A model generated the notes under the pieces. The model made no database searches. It was not told the origin of the DNA and saw only the letters and a list, made by a program, of their open reading frames with translations. Shown here in pieces: positions 1-7,800 of a DNA stretch of 64,000 bases. Made by a program: the position numbers and the translations under genes. This DNA comes from Streptomyces roseoverticillatus (lineage in GTDB: Bacteria > Actinomycetota > Actinomycetes > Streptomycetales > Streptomycetaceae), in NCBI RefSeq assembly GCF_000719265.1, contig NZ_JOFL01000022.1, positions 1 through 64,000 on the forward strand, written 5' to 3'. Numbering within the stretch: position 1 is the stretch's first letter; each line of letters begins with the position of its first letter.

Positions 1-1612
1 GGGCCGGGGCGGGGCGGCCGCCCTGGCCGGGGGGCACGGCGGAGGGCCAGGCGCCGGGGCGGGAGGCTCCGCCGCCACCCTGACCGGGCGCGGCGGCCGT
101 CGGCCAGGAGCCCGCGGGGCGGGCCGCGGGGGCTTCGGGAGCCGGGGCGGGGGGCGCGGGGGGCGTCTGCGGTGCGGGGGGCGTCTGCGGTGCGACAGGG
201 GCGGCCGGTGCGGCGGGTGCCGGAGCCGCCGGGGCGACTGGTGAGGCCTGGGCGGCCTGGGCGGCCTGGGCGGCGGCCGGGACGGGAGCGGCAGCAGCCT
301 GCGCAGGAGGCCCGGAGACCGCCGCGCGGGCCGCGGCGGGACCGGACAGCCCGGAGGCGGCCGCGGGCGGCGCGTAGGCCTGCTCAGGGGCGTGCGCACC
401 GGGCCCGGGCACGTAACCCGTGGCGGGAACCATGGGAGCGGTGACGAGCGCGGCCGCGCCCCGCTCCAGCTTCTCGAGCCGGGCCCGTACGGACCGCTCG
501 TCGTCGTAGGCGGCGGGGAGCAGGACGCGCGCGCAGATCAGCTCCAGCTGCAGGCGCGGCGAGGTCGCGCCGCGCATCTCCGTCAGGCCTTCGTTGACCA
601 GGTCGGCGGCGCGGCTGAGCTCGCCCGGGCCGAAGACGCCGGCCTGGGCCTGCATGCGCTCCACGAGATCGGCGGGCGCATCGATGAGGCCCTTCTCGGC
701 CGCGTCGGGCACGGCGGCGAGGATCACGAGGTCGCGCAGGCGCTCCAGGAGGTCGGCGACGAAGCGGCGGGGGTCGTTGCCGCCCTCGATGACGCGGTCG
801 ACGACCTCGAAGGCCGCGGCGCCGTCGTTCGCCGCGAAGGCGTCCACGACGGCGTCGAGCAGCGAGCCGTCCGTATAGCCGAGGAGGGACGTCGCCATGG
901 CGTATGTCACACCGTCTTCGGTGGCGCCGGCGAGGAGCTGGTCCATGACGGACATCGAGTCACGCACGGAACCGGCGCCCGCCCGCACGACCAGCGGCAG
1001 CACCCCGTCCTCCACGGGGATGGCCTCGCGCTCGCACACCTCGCCCAGATACTCACGCAGCGTGCCCGGGGGGACGAGGCGGAAGGGGTAGTGGTGCGTG
1101 CGCGACCGGATGGTCCCGATGACCTTCTCGGGCTCCGTGGTCGCGAAGATGAACTTGAGGTGCTCCGGCGGCTCCTCGACCACCTTCAGCAGGGCGTTGA
1201 AGCCCGCCGAGGTGACCATGTGGGCCTCGTCGATGATGTAGATCTTGTAGCGGCTGGAGGCGGGCCCGAAGAAGGCCTTCTCCCGCAGCTCACGGGCGTC
1301 GTCCACGCCACCGTGGGAGGCGGCGTCGATCTCGATGACGTCGATCGAACCGCGCCCGTTGCGCGCGAGGTCCTGACACGACTGGCACTCCCCGCACGGG
1401 GTGGGCGTCGGCCCCTGCTCGCAGTTCAGACAGCGGGCGAGGATGCGCGCGCTCGTCGTCTTGCCGCAGCCGCGGGGTCCGCTGAACAGATACGCGTGAT
1501 TGACCCTGTTGTTGCGCAGCGCCTGCTGCAACGGGGTGGTGACATGCTCCTGCCCGATGACCTCTGCGAAGGACTCGGGGCGGTAGCGGCGGTAGAGCGC
1601 GAGGGACGACAC
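1..1612 (-). CDS. dnaX: DNA polymerase III gamma/tau subunit DnaX (3' end outside window)
   Basis: This is the clamp-loader ATPase subunit of the replicative DNA polymerase. The protein starts at a GTG (1612) with VSSLALYRRYRPESFAEVIG, a typical DnaX N-terminus. Walker A GPRGCGKT lies at residues 45-52, followed by zinc-ligand cysteines (CLNC and CGECQSC), a DEAH Walker B and an ATTEPEK sensor region. After about residue 390 the protein becomes an Ala/Pro/Gln-rich low-complexity tail, which is common in actinobacterial DnaX. About 537 codons are visible; the stop lies before base 1. The plus-strand reading frame across this region is an antisense shadow. Its position beside ffs and tRNA-Ser is a normal chromosomal arrangement in Streptomyces. 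Confidence 0.97.
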   Translation of the reverse strand, partial: MSSLALYRRYRPESFAEVIGQEHVTTPLQQALRNNRVNHAYLFSGPRGCGKTTSARILARCLNCEQGPTPTPCGECQSCQDLARNGRGSIDVIEIDAASHGGVDDARELREKAFFGPASSRYKIYIIDEAHMVTSAGFNALLKVVEEPPEHLKFIFATTEPEKVIGTIRSRTHHYPFRLVPPGTLREYLGEVCEREAIPVEDGVLPLVVRAGAGSVRDSMSVMDQLLAGATEDGVTYAMATSLLGYTDGSLLDAVVDAFAANDGAAAFEVVDRVIEGGNDPRRFVADLLERLRDLVILAAVPDAAEKGLIDAPADLVERMQAQAGVFGPGELSRAADLVNEGLTEMRGATSPRLQLELICARVLLPAAYDDERSVRARLEKLERGAAALVTAPMVPATGYVPGPGAHAPEQAYAPPAAASGLSGPAAARAAVSGPPAQAAAAPVPAAAQAAQAAQASPVAPAAPAPAAPAAPVAPQTPPAPQTPPAPPAPAPEAPAARPAGSWPTAAAPGQGGGGASRPGAWPSAVPPGQGGRPAPA

Positions 1613-1762
1613 ACCTACGACGATATCGGGCCCCAGTGACAAGTGGCCTCGCTCACATCCACAGGCCCCCCGCGACCCCGGTCGCGACTCTGCTCGCGTC
1701 CCCGCTCGAGTCCGGAAACACACCGGGGAACGCGCTGGGAAACGCCCCGGGAAACACAAGGG

Positions 1763-1858
1763 CCCCCCACGCACCCGCCAGAGCCGACCTACCCTTGCTG
1801 CCTTCCGGCCCTGGGGGAGTTCAGTCAGATAGCGCCACGTGAGGGGCTTGCCCCCAAG
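1763..1858 (-). ncRNA. ffs: Bacterial small SRP RNA (4.5S/scRNA)
   Basis: The minus strand carries the invariant SRP domain IV core, seen as CAGGGCCGGAAGGCAGCAAG followed by GGTAGGTCGGCTCTG, which folds into the apical hairpin bound by Ffh. Flanking sequences CCCCTCACG and TGCGTGGGG pair to close the rod. The length, roughly 96 nt, fits the small bacterial SRP RNA; the exact ends are estimates. It lies just upstream of dnaX on the same strand, as in other streptomycetes. Confidence 0.93.
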
Positions 1859-1961
1859 CCTAGCGGATCGCCCGGGGTGCTCAGCCACCCCGGCACCCTC
1901 GGGACGCCCCCCGCGACCACGTGTTCGCGAGCACCCCTCCGCGTCTTGTATTGTTTGCGGC

Positions 1962-2049
1962 GGAGGATTCGCCTAGAGGCCTAGGGCGCACGCTTGGAAA
2001 GCGTGTTGGGGGCAACCCCTCACGAGTTCGAATCTCGTATCCTCCGCCA
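1962..2049 (+). tRNA. tRNA-Ser(GGA), integration target of the AICE
   Basis: The acceptor stem GGAGGAT pairs with ATCCTCC, then comes discriminator G and an encoded CCA. The anticodon loop TTGGAAA in a CACGC/GCGTG stem gives anticodon GGA. A long variable arm (GTTGGGGGCAACCCC) is the class II hallmark of tRNA-Ser, and GTTCGAATC is the T loop. The gene is intact at the left junction: its 3' part from the anticodon onwards lies inside the 75-bp att repeat, so integration preserves a functional tRNA. Confidence 0.97.
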
Positions 2050-2067
2050 GTGCCTCACCGGGCACGA
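1993..2067 (+). repeat. Left attachment repeat (att, tRNA-proximal)
   Basis: This 75-bp sequence begins at the tRNA anticodon stem and ends 18 bp beyond the CCA. It is identical base for base to 18094-18168. It keeps the tRNA complete at this end. The integrase gene stop codon lies only about 60 bp inside it. Confidence 0.95.
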
Positions 2068-2068
2068 C

Positions 2069-2104
2069 TCGAAGGGCCCCACCGTTCGCGGTGGGGCCCT
2101 TCGA
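2069..2104 (+). terminator. Hairpin terminator downstream of tRNA-Ser
   Basis: A 16-bp perfect stem (TCGAAGGGCCCCACCG and its complement) with a TTCG tetraloop follows the tRNA. There is no T-run, as is usual in Streptomyces. It sits just inside the element between attL and the convergent integrase gene, so it can serve both directions. Confidence 0.75.
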
Positions 2105-2110
2105 CGTTGT

Positions 2111-2130
2111 CCGTCTCAGTTTCCGTCTCA
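2111..2130. repeat. Left copy of a 20-bp terminal repeat (possible integrase arm site)
   Basis: The sequence is CCGTCTCA-GTTT-CCGTCTCA. An identical copy in the same orientation lies at 17958-17977 near the other end. Each copy is itself a direct repeat of an 8-mer with 12-bp periodicity. The position 44 bp from attL and overlapping the int stop codon suggests an arm-type recognition site for Int or Xis; this role is inferred. Confidence 0.6.
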
Positions 2131-3414
2131 GTTGGGTTCTGCGGGGCCGGCCGCCGCAGGGGCGGCCTCCTTGCCCCCTCCGGCCGCCGGAGGGCCCCAG
2201 AGGGCGCGCCCGACCTGTTGGGCCACGTTCCGGAGCATGGGGCCGGTCACGTGCATGTACCGGGCGCGCATCCGGGCGGCTCCGCCGGGCTCCCAGCCCA
2301 TGATCGCGTCGACCACCACATCGGGGACCCCGAGCAGCAGGAGGATGGTCGCGGCCGTGTGACGTGCGTCATGGAGCCGGCCGTCACGAACTCCGGCGTC
2401 CTGAAGCAGCTTCTTCCAGTGGTGGTAGTCAGTGTTCGGGATCAACGGACCGCCGACGGGGGACGCGAACACGTATCCCTTGTCTTCCCACAGCTCCCCT
2501 GCCTCCGCCCGCTCCCTCTCCTGCTCCTCCTGGTGCTTGCGGAGCAGCTTGATCAGCGGATCAGGCAGGCCGATGGTCCGGCGGCCGGCGCGCGACTTGG
2601 TGTTCTTGAACTCGCGCCGGATCTGCTGCCGCTCAGGGCAGTACCCGGCCTTCCGCCCGCAGGTGTCCCCGCAGCCGTGCTCGTACTTCGGCCGTAAGCG
2701 GTTCTTCCGTGTACGGAGGTACCCAGCATCGAGGTAGACGTCCTCCCATTTCAGTCCGAGGGCCTCTCCCTGTCTCAGTCCGAGGGCCAACGCGATCACC
2801 CACCGGGCGCTGTTGCGGAGCTTCGACGCTTCCAGGAGGAGGCTCTGTATCTCTTCGATCGAGTACGGCTCGATGTCCTCCTCTTCGAGCCGGGGCGCCT
2901 TGGCGATCTCGGCGACGTTGGTCGTGACGTGACCTCGACGGACCGCCTCGGAGAGAGCGACGCGGACGGTCCGGTGCACGTGATGAGCCGTGCCGGCCGC
3001 GCTGCCGTTCTTCTGCATCTTCCGGTAGAAGCGCTCAAGGTGCTCCGGGGCGAGGCGATCGAGCCGGTGGGCGCCAAGCCCGGGGGCGAGATGCACCCTC
3101 ACGTCCACCTCGTAACCGTCGTACGTGTTCTCACTGACGTACGGCTTGGCGATCTCCTCGACCCAGTACTCAAGCCACGTCTTGACCGTCCAGGCCTTGC
3201 CGGGCTTGCGAACCCTGCCGTTATCGCGCTGGTTCTCCAGGTCGCGCACGGCCTTGATGACTTCCGGCTCGGTCTTTCGCTCGACGTGGCGTCGGTCCGG
3301 CTTGCCGTCGTCGCGTACACCGACGGTCACCCGTCCGTGCCACTTGCCGTCTTTGCCTAAGTAGATGGACGACGCGCCGTTCGGCCGTCGAGAGCGCTTC
3401 TCTTTCTCTGCCAC
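2128..3414 (-). CDS. int: Tyrosine recombinase integrase of the AICE
   Basis: This site-specific recombinase integrates and excises the element at tRNA-Ser. Visible motifs are an N-terminal lysine-rich DNA-binding region (NGASSIYLGKDGKWHG), a SAM-like core-binding domain, then the catalytic domain with Arg I in ALGLRQGEALGL, the HxxR box in LHDARHTAA and the nucleophile Tyr in RMRARYMHV near the C-terminus. I chose GTG 3414 (428 aa) because AGGGG lies 7 nt upstream; an ATG at 3432 is an alternative. The longer open frame upstream overlaps xis and is not needed. Codon 19 is TTA (3358-3360), a rare codon in Streptomyces that needs the bldA tRNA. It lies just downstream of xis, and its 3' end points toward attL. 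Confidence 0.95.
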   Translation of the reverse strand: MAEKEKRSRRPNGASSIYLGKDGKWHGRVTVGVRDDGKPDRRHVERKTEPEVIKAVRDLENQRDNGRVRKPGKAWTVKTWLEYWVEEIAKPYVSENTYDGYEVDVRVHLAPGLGAHRLDRLAPEHLERFYRKMQKNGSAAGTAHHVHRTVRVALSEAVRRGHVTTNVAEIAKAPRLEEEDIEPYSIEEIQSLLLEASKLRNSARWVIALALGLRQGEALGLKWEDVYLDAGYLRTRKNRLRPKYEHGCGDTCGRKAGYCPERQQIRREFKNTKSRAGRRTIGLPDPLIKLLRKHQEEQERERAEAGELWEDKGYVFASPVGGPLIPNTDYHHWKKLLQDAGVRDGRLHDARHTAATILLLLGVPDVVVDAIMGWEPGGAARMRARYMHVTGPMLRNVAQQVGRALWGPPAAGGGKEAAPAAAGPAEPN

Positions 3415-3497
3415 AGGCAGACCCCTGTTCATGGCGTTCGAAATGAAGCCCGGGCGGCGTGCTGTCCTGTCTGGGAACGCCGCCGCCCCGGGCGGCG

Positions 3498-3719
3498 TCA
3501 AGCGGCTTGTTGGGCGATGCGCCGACGGGCGACGTACGCGGCCGGCGCGTCGGCGGGGACACGGCGGAGACGGCCGACGGGTATGGACTCCAGCTCCCCG
3601 GAGCGGATGAGCGCGTAGCACGTGGTCCGGCCGATGCGGAGCCGGCGTGCGGCCTCTTCGACGGTGAGGAGAACCAGCGTCAAGTCATCGGCTGTGGGCG
3701 GTATGGCGGTGGTACTCAT
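3498..3719 (-). CDS. xis: Excisionase/HTH protein (Xis)
   Basis: This is a 73-residue protein with a MerR/excisionase-type winged helix-turn-helix (LTVEEAARRLRIGRTTCYALIRSGELESIPVG split over residues 17-49). Such proteins bind beside att and steer the integrase toward excision. It lies directly upstream of int on the same strand with an 83-bp gap. Size, fold and position all match AICE Xis proteins. It could also help regulate int. Confidence 0.85.
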   Translation of the reverse strand: MSTTAIPPTADDLTLVLLTVEEAARRLRIGRTTCYALIRSGELESIPVGRLRRVPADAPAAYVARRRIAQQAA

Positions 3720-3772
3720 CGGGGCGACCTTCCTCGCTGAGTGTCCGGGGCTCTTGGCCCCTCCTCTGAAGT

Positions 3773-3945
3773 CCGCTACTACCGCTACCTCCGCTTCAGC
3801 GCAGGCCAGAGGCCTGTTTCGGGTAGCGGATAGGGGTAGCGGTAGCGGATGGGCGCGATCGGGTAGCGGGTCGGACGGTCGTGACCCGCTACCCGATCAG
3901 CCCTGGTCAGTCCGTGTCTGCGCTGTCAGGTAGCGGCAGTAGCGG
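3773..3945. repeat. Iteron-like GTAGCGG cluster with a 16-bp palindrome (candidate replication origin)
   Basis: Nine copies of GTAGCGG or its complement CCGCTAC occur in 173 bp, at about 3773, 3782, 3823, 3836, 3842, 3863, 3886, 3930 and 3939. Inside the cluster, GATCGGGTAGCGGGTC (3857-3872) and its exact complement (3883-3898) form a perfect 16-bp stem with a 10-nt loop. The region lies between xis and the replication operon and runs into the 3' end of the ATPase gene. An origin is the simplest reading; a terminator for the long operon is the alternative. Confidence 0.5.
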
Positions 3946-5070
3946 ACTTGCCGGAGGGGGCGGGCAGTACCGAGCCCAGGCATCCCAGAGATCTTCGGCG
4001 TAGAAGCCCTTCAGGACGCTCCCGCCGGTCTTGATGTTGCGGGACGCGATCGGTTGACCGTCGGCGGTGACGTACTCCCCTAGCATCCGCGAGAGCCGGC
4101 GGGCGTCGAGAGGGCGGCCGTTCAGGTCCGCCCATGGGGCGTCGTCCAGCGCGTTGAGCCTGTCGAGAATGGCGACGGTGGGCAAGCGGTCGATGCCCGC
4201 CATGACGTGGTCGCGCAGGTCCGTCAGGAGGCGAACGCCCAGGCTGCCCTTGTCGTTGACCTGTGCGGCCTTGACCAGGGTCACGCACGCTTCGCGGGCC
4301 CGCCGGGGCCAGTCGCCGCCGACGGCATCGGCAACGGCGAGCAGGGGTTCCCACACATCGGCGGGCCGGTCGGTGACACCGTCCGGCATCTCCGGCCACG
4401 CTCCCGTCACACGGTCCTGAATGCTCTCGGCCCATGCGGCGAGCCGCTCGCGCAGGGCGTTGCCCTGCTGCTCGTGGACACGGGCGCGGAAGGGCTCCAC
4501 CTTCTCGTTCCGAGCCCGACGGCGCATGCGGATGATGACGGAGCGGGTCAGGATCGTGTCGGGCAGAGAGCCGAGTCCAGCAACCGCGACGGCGCTGTAG
4601 GAGGGGAACTCCTGCACGGTCTGGTTGCCACCGTCGCCGATGCACCGGTAGGTGACGCCGGAGCGGCGGTGCCCGGCGTTGAGGAATCCGCGGAGTTCTT
4701 CGTTGTCTCCGGCTTTGGGGCCGAACACAGTGTCGATCTCGTCGTAGAGGATCGTGGGTCTTCCTGCGGGGTCGGAGACGGACCGGAAGAGGGCGGCGGC
4801 ACGGGCGTTGACCGCGAGCATGGGCCGCGGCACCAGGGTTTCCACGACTTCCAGGGCCCGGGACTTGCCCGACCCCGGTTCCGGGGAGAGGAACGCGATC
4901 CTCGGGGTGGAGTCGAAGCAGTCGAGCAGGTGGGCGTGAGCGTCCCACAGCGTCACAGCGACGTATGCGGCCTCGGCGGGGAAGATGTTGAAGCGCCGGT
5001 GGAAACGCTCGACGTCATCGAGCAGCGCGGCGCCGTCCCCGGCCGACGTCTCGGGAGTGGGTTTGGTCAT
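3907..5070 (-). CDS. DUF3631-type P-loop ATPase of the AICE replication module
   Basis: This 387-residue protein has a Walker A (LSPEPGSGKSRALE), a Walker B-like ILYDEIDTVFG and a sensor-containing central domain. Its C-terminal half (LGVRLLTDLRDHV ... RLSRMLGEY ... GFYAEDLWDAWARYC) matches the DUF3631 domain found next to primase-polymerases. It probably acts as the replicative helicase or loader for element replication. The start ATG 5070 has a strong GGAAGAAGG ribosome site and overlaps the previous gene by 4 bp (ATGA), so it is translationally coupled. Its 3' end overlaps the iteron-like cluster. Helicase activity is inferred. Confidence 0.82.
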   Translation of the reverse strand: MTKPTPETSAGDGAALLDDVERFHRRFNIFPAEAAYVAVTLWDAHAHLLDCFDSTPRIAFLSPEPGSGKSRALEVVETLVPRPMLAVNARAAALFRSVSDPAGRPTILYDEIDTVFGPKAGDNEELRGFLNAGHRRSGVTYRCIGDGGNQTVQEFPSYSAVAVAGLGSLPDTILTRSVIIRMRRRARNEKVEPFRARVHEQQGNALRERLAAWAESIQDRVTGAWPEMPDGVTDRPADVWEPLLAVADAVGGDWPRRAREACVTLVKAAQVNDKGSLGVRLLTDLRDHVMAGIDRLPTVAILDRLNALDDAPWADLNGRPLDARRLSRMLGEYVTADGQPIASRNIKTGGSVLKGFYAEDLWDAWARYCPPPPASPLLPLPDSADTD

Positions 5071-5432
5071 CCGGCCTTCTTCCTTTCGCCACGGCGGAAC
5101 GTGCAGGCCTCGCGGTGTGCCGTGTGGTCTTCGATCAGGGCGAGCACCTTGCCGTGGCCGAGGGCGTGACGGTCGCGGCCGCATACGCATGTCGACCGGG
5201 CGCTCGGGACGGCGCCTTGGGGTGCGCGGATGTGCAGCCATGCCACGGGAACGCGCCCGTCACCGCAGGGCGGGGCGTCCAGGGACGGTTCGGGGTGAAG
5301 GGCTGAAAGGACGGTCTGACGGCCGTCATCCCTTTCGCCGCCGCCGGCTCCGGGGCCCGGCGATGCGGCGGCGGGAGCAGCCCTGCCAGCACCGGCCGGA
5401 GGGCTCTTAGTTGGGGGGGCGGGGCGGGTCAC
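5067..5432 (-). CDS. Small conserved AICE protein with Cys/His motif
   Basis: This 121-residue protein has a disordered Pro/Ala/Gly N-terminus and a conserved C-terminal part (WLHIRAP, STCVCGRDRHALGHGKVL, LIEDHTAHREACTFR). The CxCxxx...H...H...C pattern suggests a small zinc-binding fold. It is coupled on both sides by 4-bp overlaps: GTGA with primase-polymerase upstream and ATGA with the ATPase downstream. I have seen this protein type only between these two replication genes in streptomycete elements, so a replication-accessory role is likely but unproven. Confidence 0.75.
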   Translation of the reverse strand: MTRPAPPTKSPPAGAGRAAPAAASPGPGAGGGERDDGRQTVLSALHPEPSLDAPPCGDGRVPVAWLHIRAPQGAVPSARSTCVCGRDRHALGHGKVLALIEDHTAHREACTFRRGERKKAG

Positions 5433-6346
5433 GTCGCCTTCCCGCGCGCGTTGTGGGCAATCGACCAGTTCAGGGCGCGGGTGATGACGTCGTCGTAGTA
5501 GCGCTGCGACTCTCCGCCCTTCGCCGCCCCACTAAGAGCCTGTTCGACCTGGGTGCGGTTGAGGTCGCCGGATGCGACCAGCCGCCCCAGGGCTCGTGCG
5601 GCCCGCAGCAGCGTGGCATTGCGGGTGCCATCGGCGGCCGTGGTGACGTTGTGGACCTCGTTGCGCAGCGCCGCAGCGGCATACCCAGGAGCCTTCGCGG
5701 CCGTGCCCGGCATCGCCACCGCCGACGCGGGTTTCGGCTTGGGCGTGAGGGCGTCTAGCAGCCATGCGGGGAGCGGGGCGGGGGTGCGGTCGTCGGTGAC
5801 GGTGTAGGCGCCGGCGGGTGTGGTGCTGCAGGGGGCGACGACGTATCCTCCCCATCCCCGGGTGTCGATGCGCCCGGCGATCTTGCCCGCGGTGTTGCCG
5901 AGCCGGATGCCCTCGGGTGCCTGGAAGTACAGGTGCTCGCCGCCGCTTGCGGTCCGCACCCGGTAGGTACTCGGTACTGGCTCTCCGGCGCGCTCGCAGA
6001 GCGCCATAAAGGACGCCGCCCCGCAAGGGGCGTCGTTCTCGCTCTTGTCCTTGGACACGTCGAGGTCGACAACCAGCAGCCCGGAGGGACCGGTAGCGAT
6101 GCCGATGTTGTACGCACCCGCCGTCCACGCAGAGGTGATGCGATCAGGATCGGCGGTTGCCCGCGCCTCCCACTTCACGTGCCCGTCCCTGCACGTGCCG
6201 GTGCGGGGGCAGGACGCTTCTCCGTGGAGTGCGGGGCGCTTGTCGCCGGGGCGCAGGGGGAAGACGTGCTGGCCGCGCCGGGCGGCGTCTAGAGCGAAGG
6301 CGAGCAGACGCAGGTGGGGGAATCCTGCCGTCACGATCGCGGTCAT
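5429..6346 (-). CDS. Bifunctional DNA primase/polymerase (Prim-Pol)
   Basis: This 305-residue protein starts at ATG 6346. Its N-terminal domain matches the archaeo-eukaryotic primase-type Prim-Pol fold: HVFPLRPGDKRPALHG, then the catalytic acidic pair in LLVVDLDVSKD, then TASGGEHLYFQAP and a GRIDTRGWGGYVVAP segment. The C-terminal ~100 residues are alpha-helical. It would prime and perhaps copy element DNA, the Prim-Pol alternative to the rolling-circle RepSA of pSAM2. It overlaps the methylase-like gene upstream and the small Cys/His gene downstream by 4 bp each. Confidence 0.9.
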   Translation of the reverse strand: MTAIVTAGFPHLRLLAFALDAARRGQHVFPLRPGDKRPALHGEASCPRTGTCRDGHVKWEARATADPDRITSAWTAGAYNIGIATGPSGLLVVDLDVSKDKSENDAPCGAASFMALCERAGEPVPSTYRVRTASGGEHLYFQAPEGIRLGNTAGKIAGRIDTRGWGGYVVAPCSTTPAGAYTVTDDRTPAPLPAWLLDALTPKPKPASAVAMPGTAAKAPGYAAAALRNEVHNVTTAADGTRNATLLRAARALGRLVASGDLNRTQVEQALSGAAKGGESQRYYDDVITRALNWSIAHNARGKAT

Positions 6347-7059
6347 GCCGCCACCGCCCCGGCGGTGGTGAGGAAGGCGTTGCCGATCCATTGGGTGTAG
6401 GCCGGGGGGATGGCCTCCGTGAGCTCTTCGCGGACATCGGTCCAGTCGATGCCCATGGCGTCCTGCAGCTCCGCCACACTCGGCTTTCCGCCGCCCGAAC
6501 CGTAGGCGGCGACGTACGGGCCGTCGTAGAGGCGTCCATGCCGGTAGCCGCGCACCCGGCCACGGTGCGCGACGTGCGCCGGCTGTGCGGTCGTCCAGCG
6601 GCCGAGTTCGAAGTTGCGGTGCCGGATCACCCCGAGACCGAACATCTCCCCGCACAGCGAGAGGTCTTTACGGATCTTCGCCCGGCCGTTGGGCTGCTCG
6701 ATCACCCACGGCAGGCCCGTGGCGTCCAGCAGCTCCCGCGTCGGGGCCACGAGGTCCACGTGCTGCCGGCCCCAGCCCTGGGACCGGTTGGTGCCCACGG
6801 TCAGCGCGCAGCCGTGCTGGCACGGCGGAGAGGCGTGCACCAGCGTGTACCGCTCGATCTCCCCCGTTGTGATCAGGCGGTCTAGGTGTTCGAGGGCGTC
6901 ACCGCGATGGAAGGTGAAGGGGTAGTTCGGCCGGTCGGTGACGTCCACGCCGTCGACGACGAACCCGGCGCGGGCGTAGCCCGTGCCCGCGCCGCCGGCG
7001 CAGCAGAACAGATCCAGCACCCGCAAGGCGGGTCGCCGGATCAAGGACGGATGAGTCAT
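6343..7059 (-). CDS. DNA cytosine-5 methyltransferase-like protein
   Basis: This 238-residue protein starts at ATG 7059 behind GGAGG. Motif I (LDLFCCAGGAGTGYARAGF) binds AdoMet, and motif IV SPPCQ carries the catalytic Cys. WVIEQPNG resembles the ENV motif region and the C-terminus (YTQWIGNAFLTTAGAV) resembles motif X. It is shorter than restriction-associated enzymes (about 300-450 aa), so the target-recognition region is small. No endonuclease gene is adjacent. It is cotranscribed with Prim-Pol, so it may mark element DNA for replication control or protect it from host restriction; both are inferences. Confidence 0.85.
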   Translation of the reverse strand: MTHPSLIRRPALRVLDLFCCAGGAGTGYARAGFVVDGVDVTDRPNYPFTFHRGDALEHLDRLITTGEIERYTLVHASPPCQHGCALTVGTNRSQGWGRQHVDLVAPTRELLDATGLPWVIEQPNGRAKIRKDLSLCGEMFGLGVIRHRNFELGRWTTAQPAHVAHRGRVRGYRHGRLYDGPYVAAYGSGGGKPSVAELQDAMGIDWTDVREELTEAIPPAYTQWIGNAFLTTAGAVAA

Positions 7060-7153
7060 CCTGGAGTCCTCCAGTTCCGTTCTCAGATGGACTGTGAGGG
7101 GCCGGGGCGACCGCGGAGTTTTTGACGAGACGCAGCGGTCGCCCCGGGCGTAT

Positions 7154-7609
7154 TTAGAACGGGGGTTCTTCAGTCGGCTTCTGGGCCGCCGGGGCGCCCA
7201 CCGTGACCCACGCGTCATCCGGCCTACCGGCGGTGGCGGTGGGGCGCTTGCCGTTGATCGTGACGGTGGTGAAGCGCAGGCTCGCGCCGATTTCGTCGAC
7301 CTCGACGGCGAGCATCGAGCGGTTCTCCCCTTCCGGGGTCTGCCAGTCGTGCTGACGGATCCGCCCGGAGACCACGACGCGGCATCCCTTGGTCAGGCTG
7401 TCGCCGACGTGTTCGGCCAGGGAGCGCCACGCGGCACAGCGGAAGAAGGTGGAGGTTCCGTCGCGCCACTGTCCGCTGTCCTTGTCGAAGGTGCGCGGGG
7501 TGGAGGCGACGGTGAAGCGGGCGAGGGCGGCTCCGGAGGTGGTGAATTTGATCTCCGGGTCGGCGGTCAGGTTGCCGATGATGGTGATCGGGGTCTCTCC
7601 GAACGACAT
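7154..7609 (-). CDS. ssb: Single-stranded DNA-binding protein
   Basis: This 151-residue protein has a full OB fold: ITIIGNLTADPEIKFTTSGA, ALARFTVASTPR, TSTFFRCAAWRSLAEHV, KGCRVVVSGRI and a LAVEVDEIGASL strand. It ends in TEEPPF, close to the acidic-tail EEPPF peptide that recruits SSB partners. The start ATG 7609 follows AAGGGAGAGATCAGC. It is an element-borne SSB distinct from the chromosomal one, and its place in the replication operon fits protection of single-stranded intermediates. Confidence 0.95.
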   Translation of the reverse strand: MSFGETPITIIGNLTADPEIKFTTSGAALARFTVASTPRTFDKDSGQWRDGTSTFFRCAAWRSLAEHVGDSLTKGCRVVVSGRIRQHDWQTPEGENRSMLAVEVDEIGASLRFTTVTINGKRPTATAGRPDDAWVTVGAPAAQKPTEEPPF

Positions 7610-7628
7610 GCTGATCTCTCCCTTGGGG

Positions 7629-7787
7629 TCAGTTGGTGCCGGTGGAGTGGGCGACGTAGCCGGGGCAGGTGTTCTCGGGGCAGTCGCAGCCGTCGCACTC
7701 GTCGCAGATGTCGCCGCCGCACTCGTCACACATCTCGTGACCGGGGCAGCCGTAGTCGGCGCACTCGTCGCAGTAGTCGTCGGACAT
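7629..7787 (-). CDS. 52-residue Cys-rich mini-protein
   Basis: This gene sits between ssb and a membrane gene. ATG 7787 follows AAAGGAACC and the stop is TGA at 7629. The protein has nine cysteines, several spaced as CDEC or CDxCDC (YCDECADYGC, MCDECGGDIC, CDGCDCPENTC), and a high Asp/Glu content, which suggests a small zinc-knuckle fold. It fits the operon spacing (19 bp to ssb, 13 bp from the membrane gene), supporting a real gene. Function unknown. Confidence 0.7.
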   Translation of the reverse strand: MSDDYCDECADYGCPGHEMCDECGGDICDECDGCDCPENTCPGYVAHSTGTN

Positions 7788-7800
7788 GCGGGTTCCTTTC

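Noticed and set aside
392..1639. 415-aa plus-strand open frame
   Set aside because: It is the antisense of dnaX; the minus strand gives an unmistakable DnaX protein and the plus frame has no recognisable domain.
6343..7059. Restriction-modification system
   Set aside because: No endonuclease gene is adjacent; the methylase-like gene is part of the replication operon.
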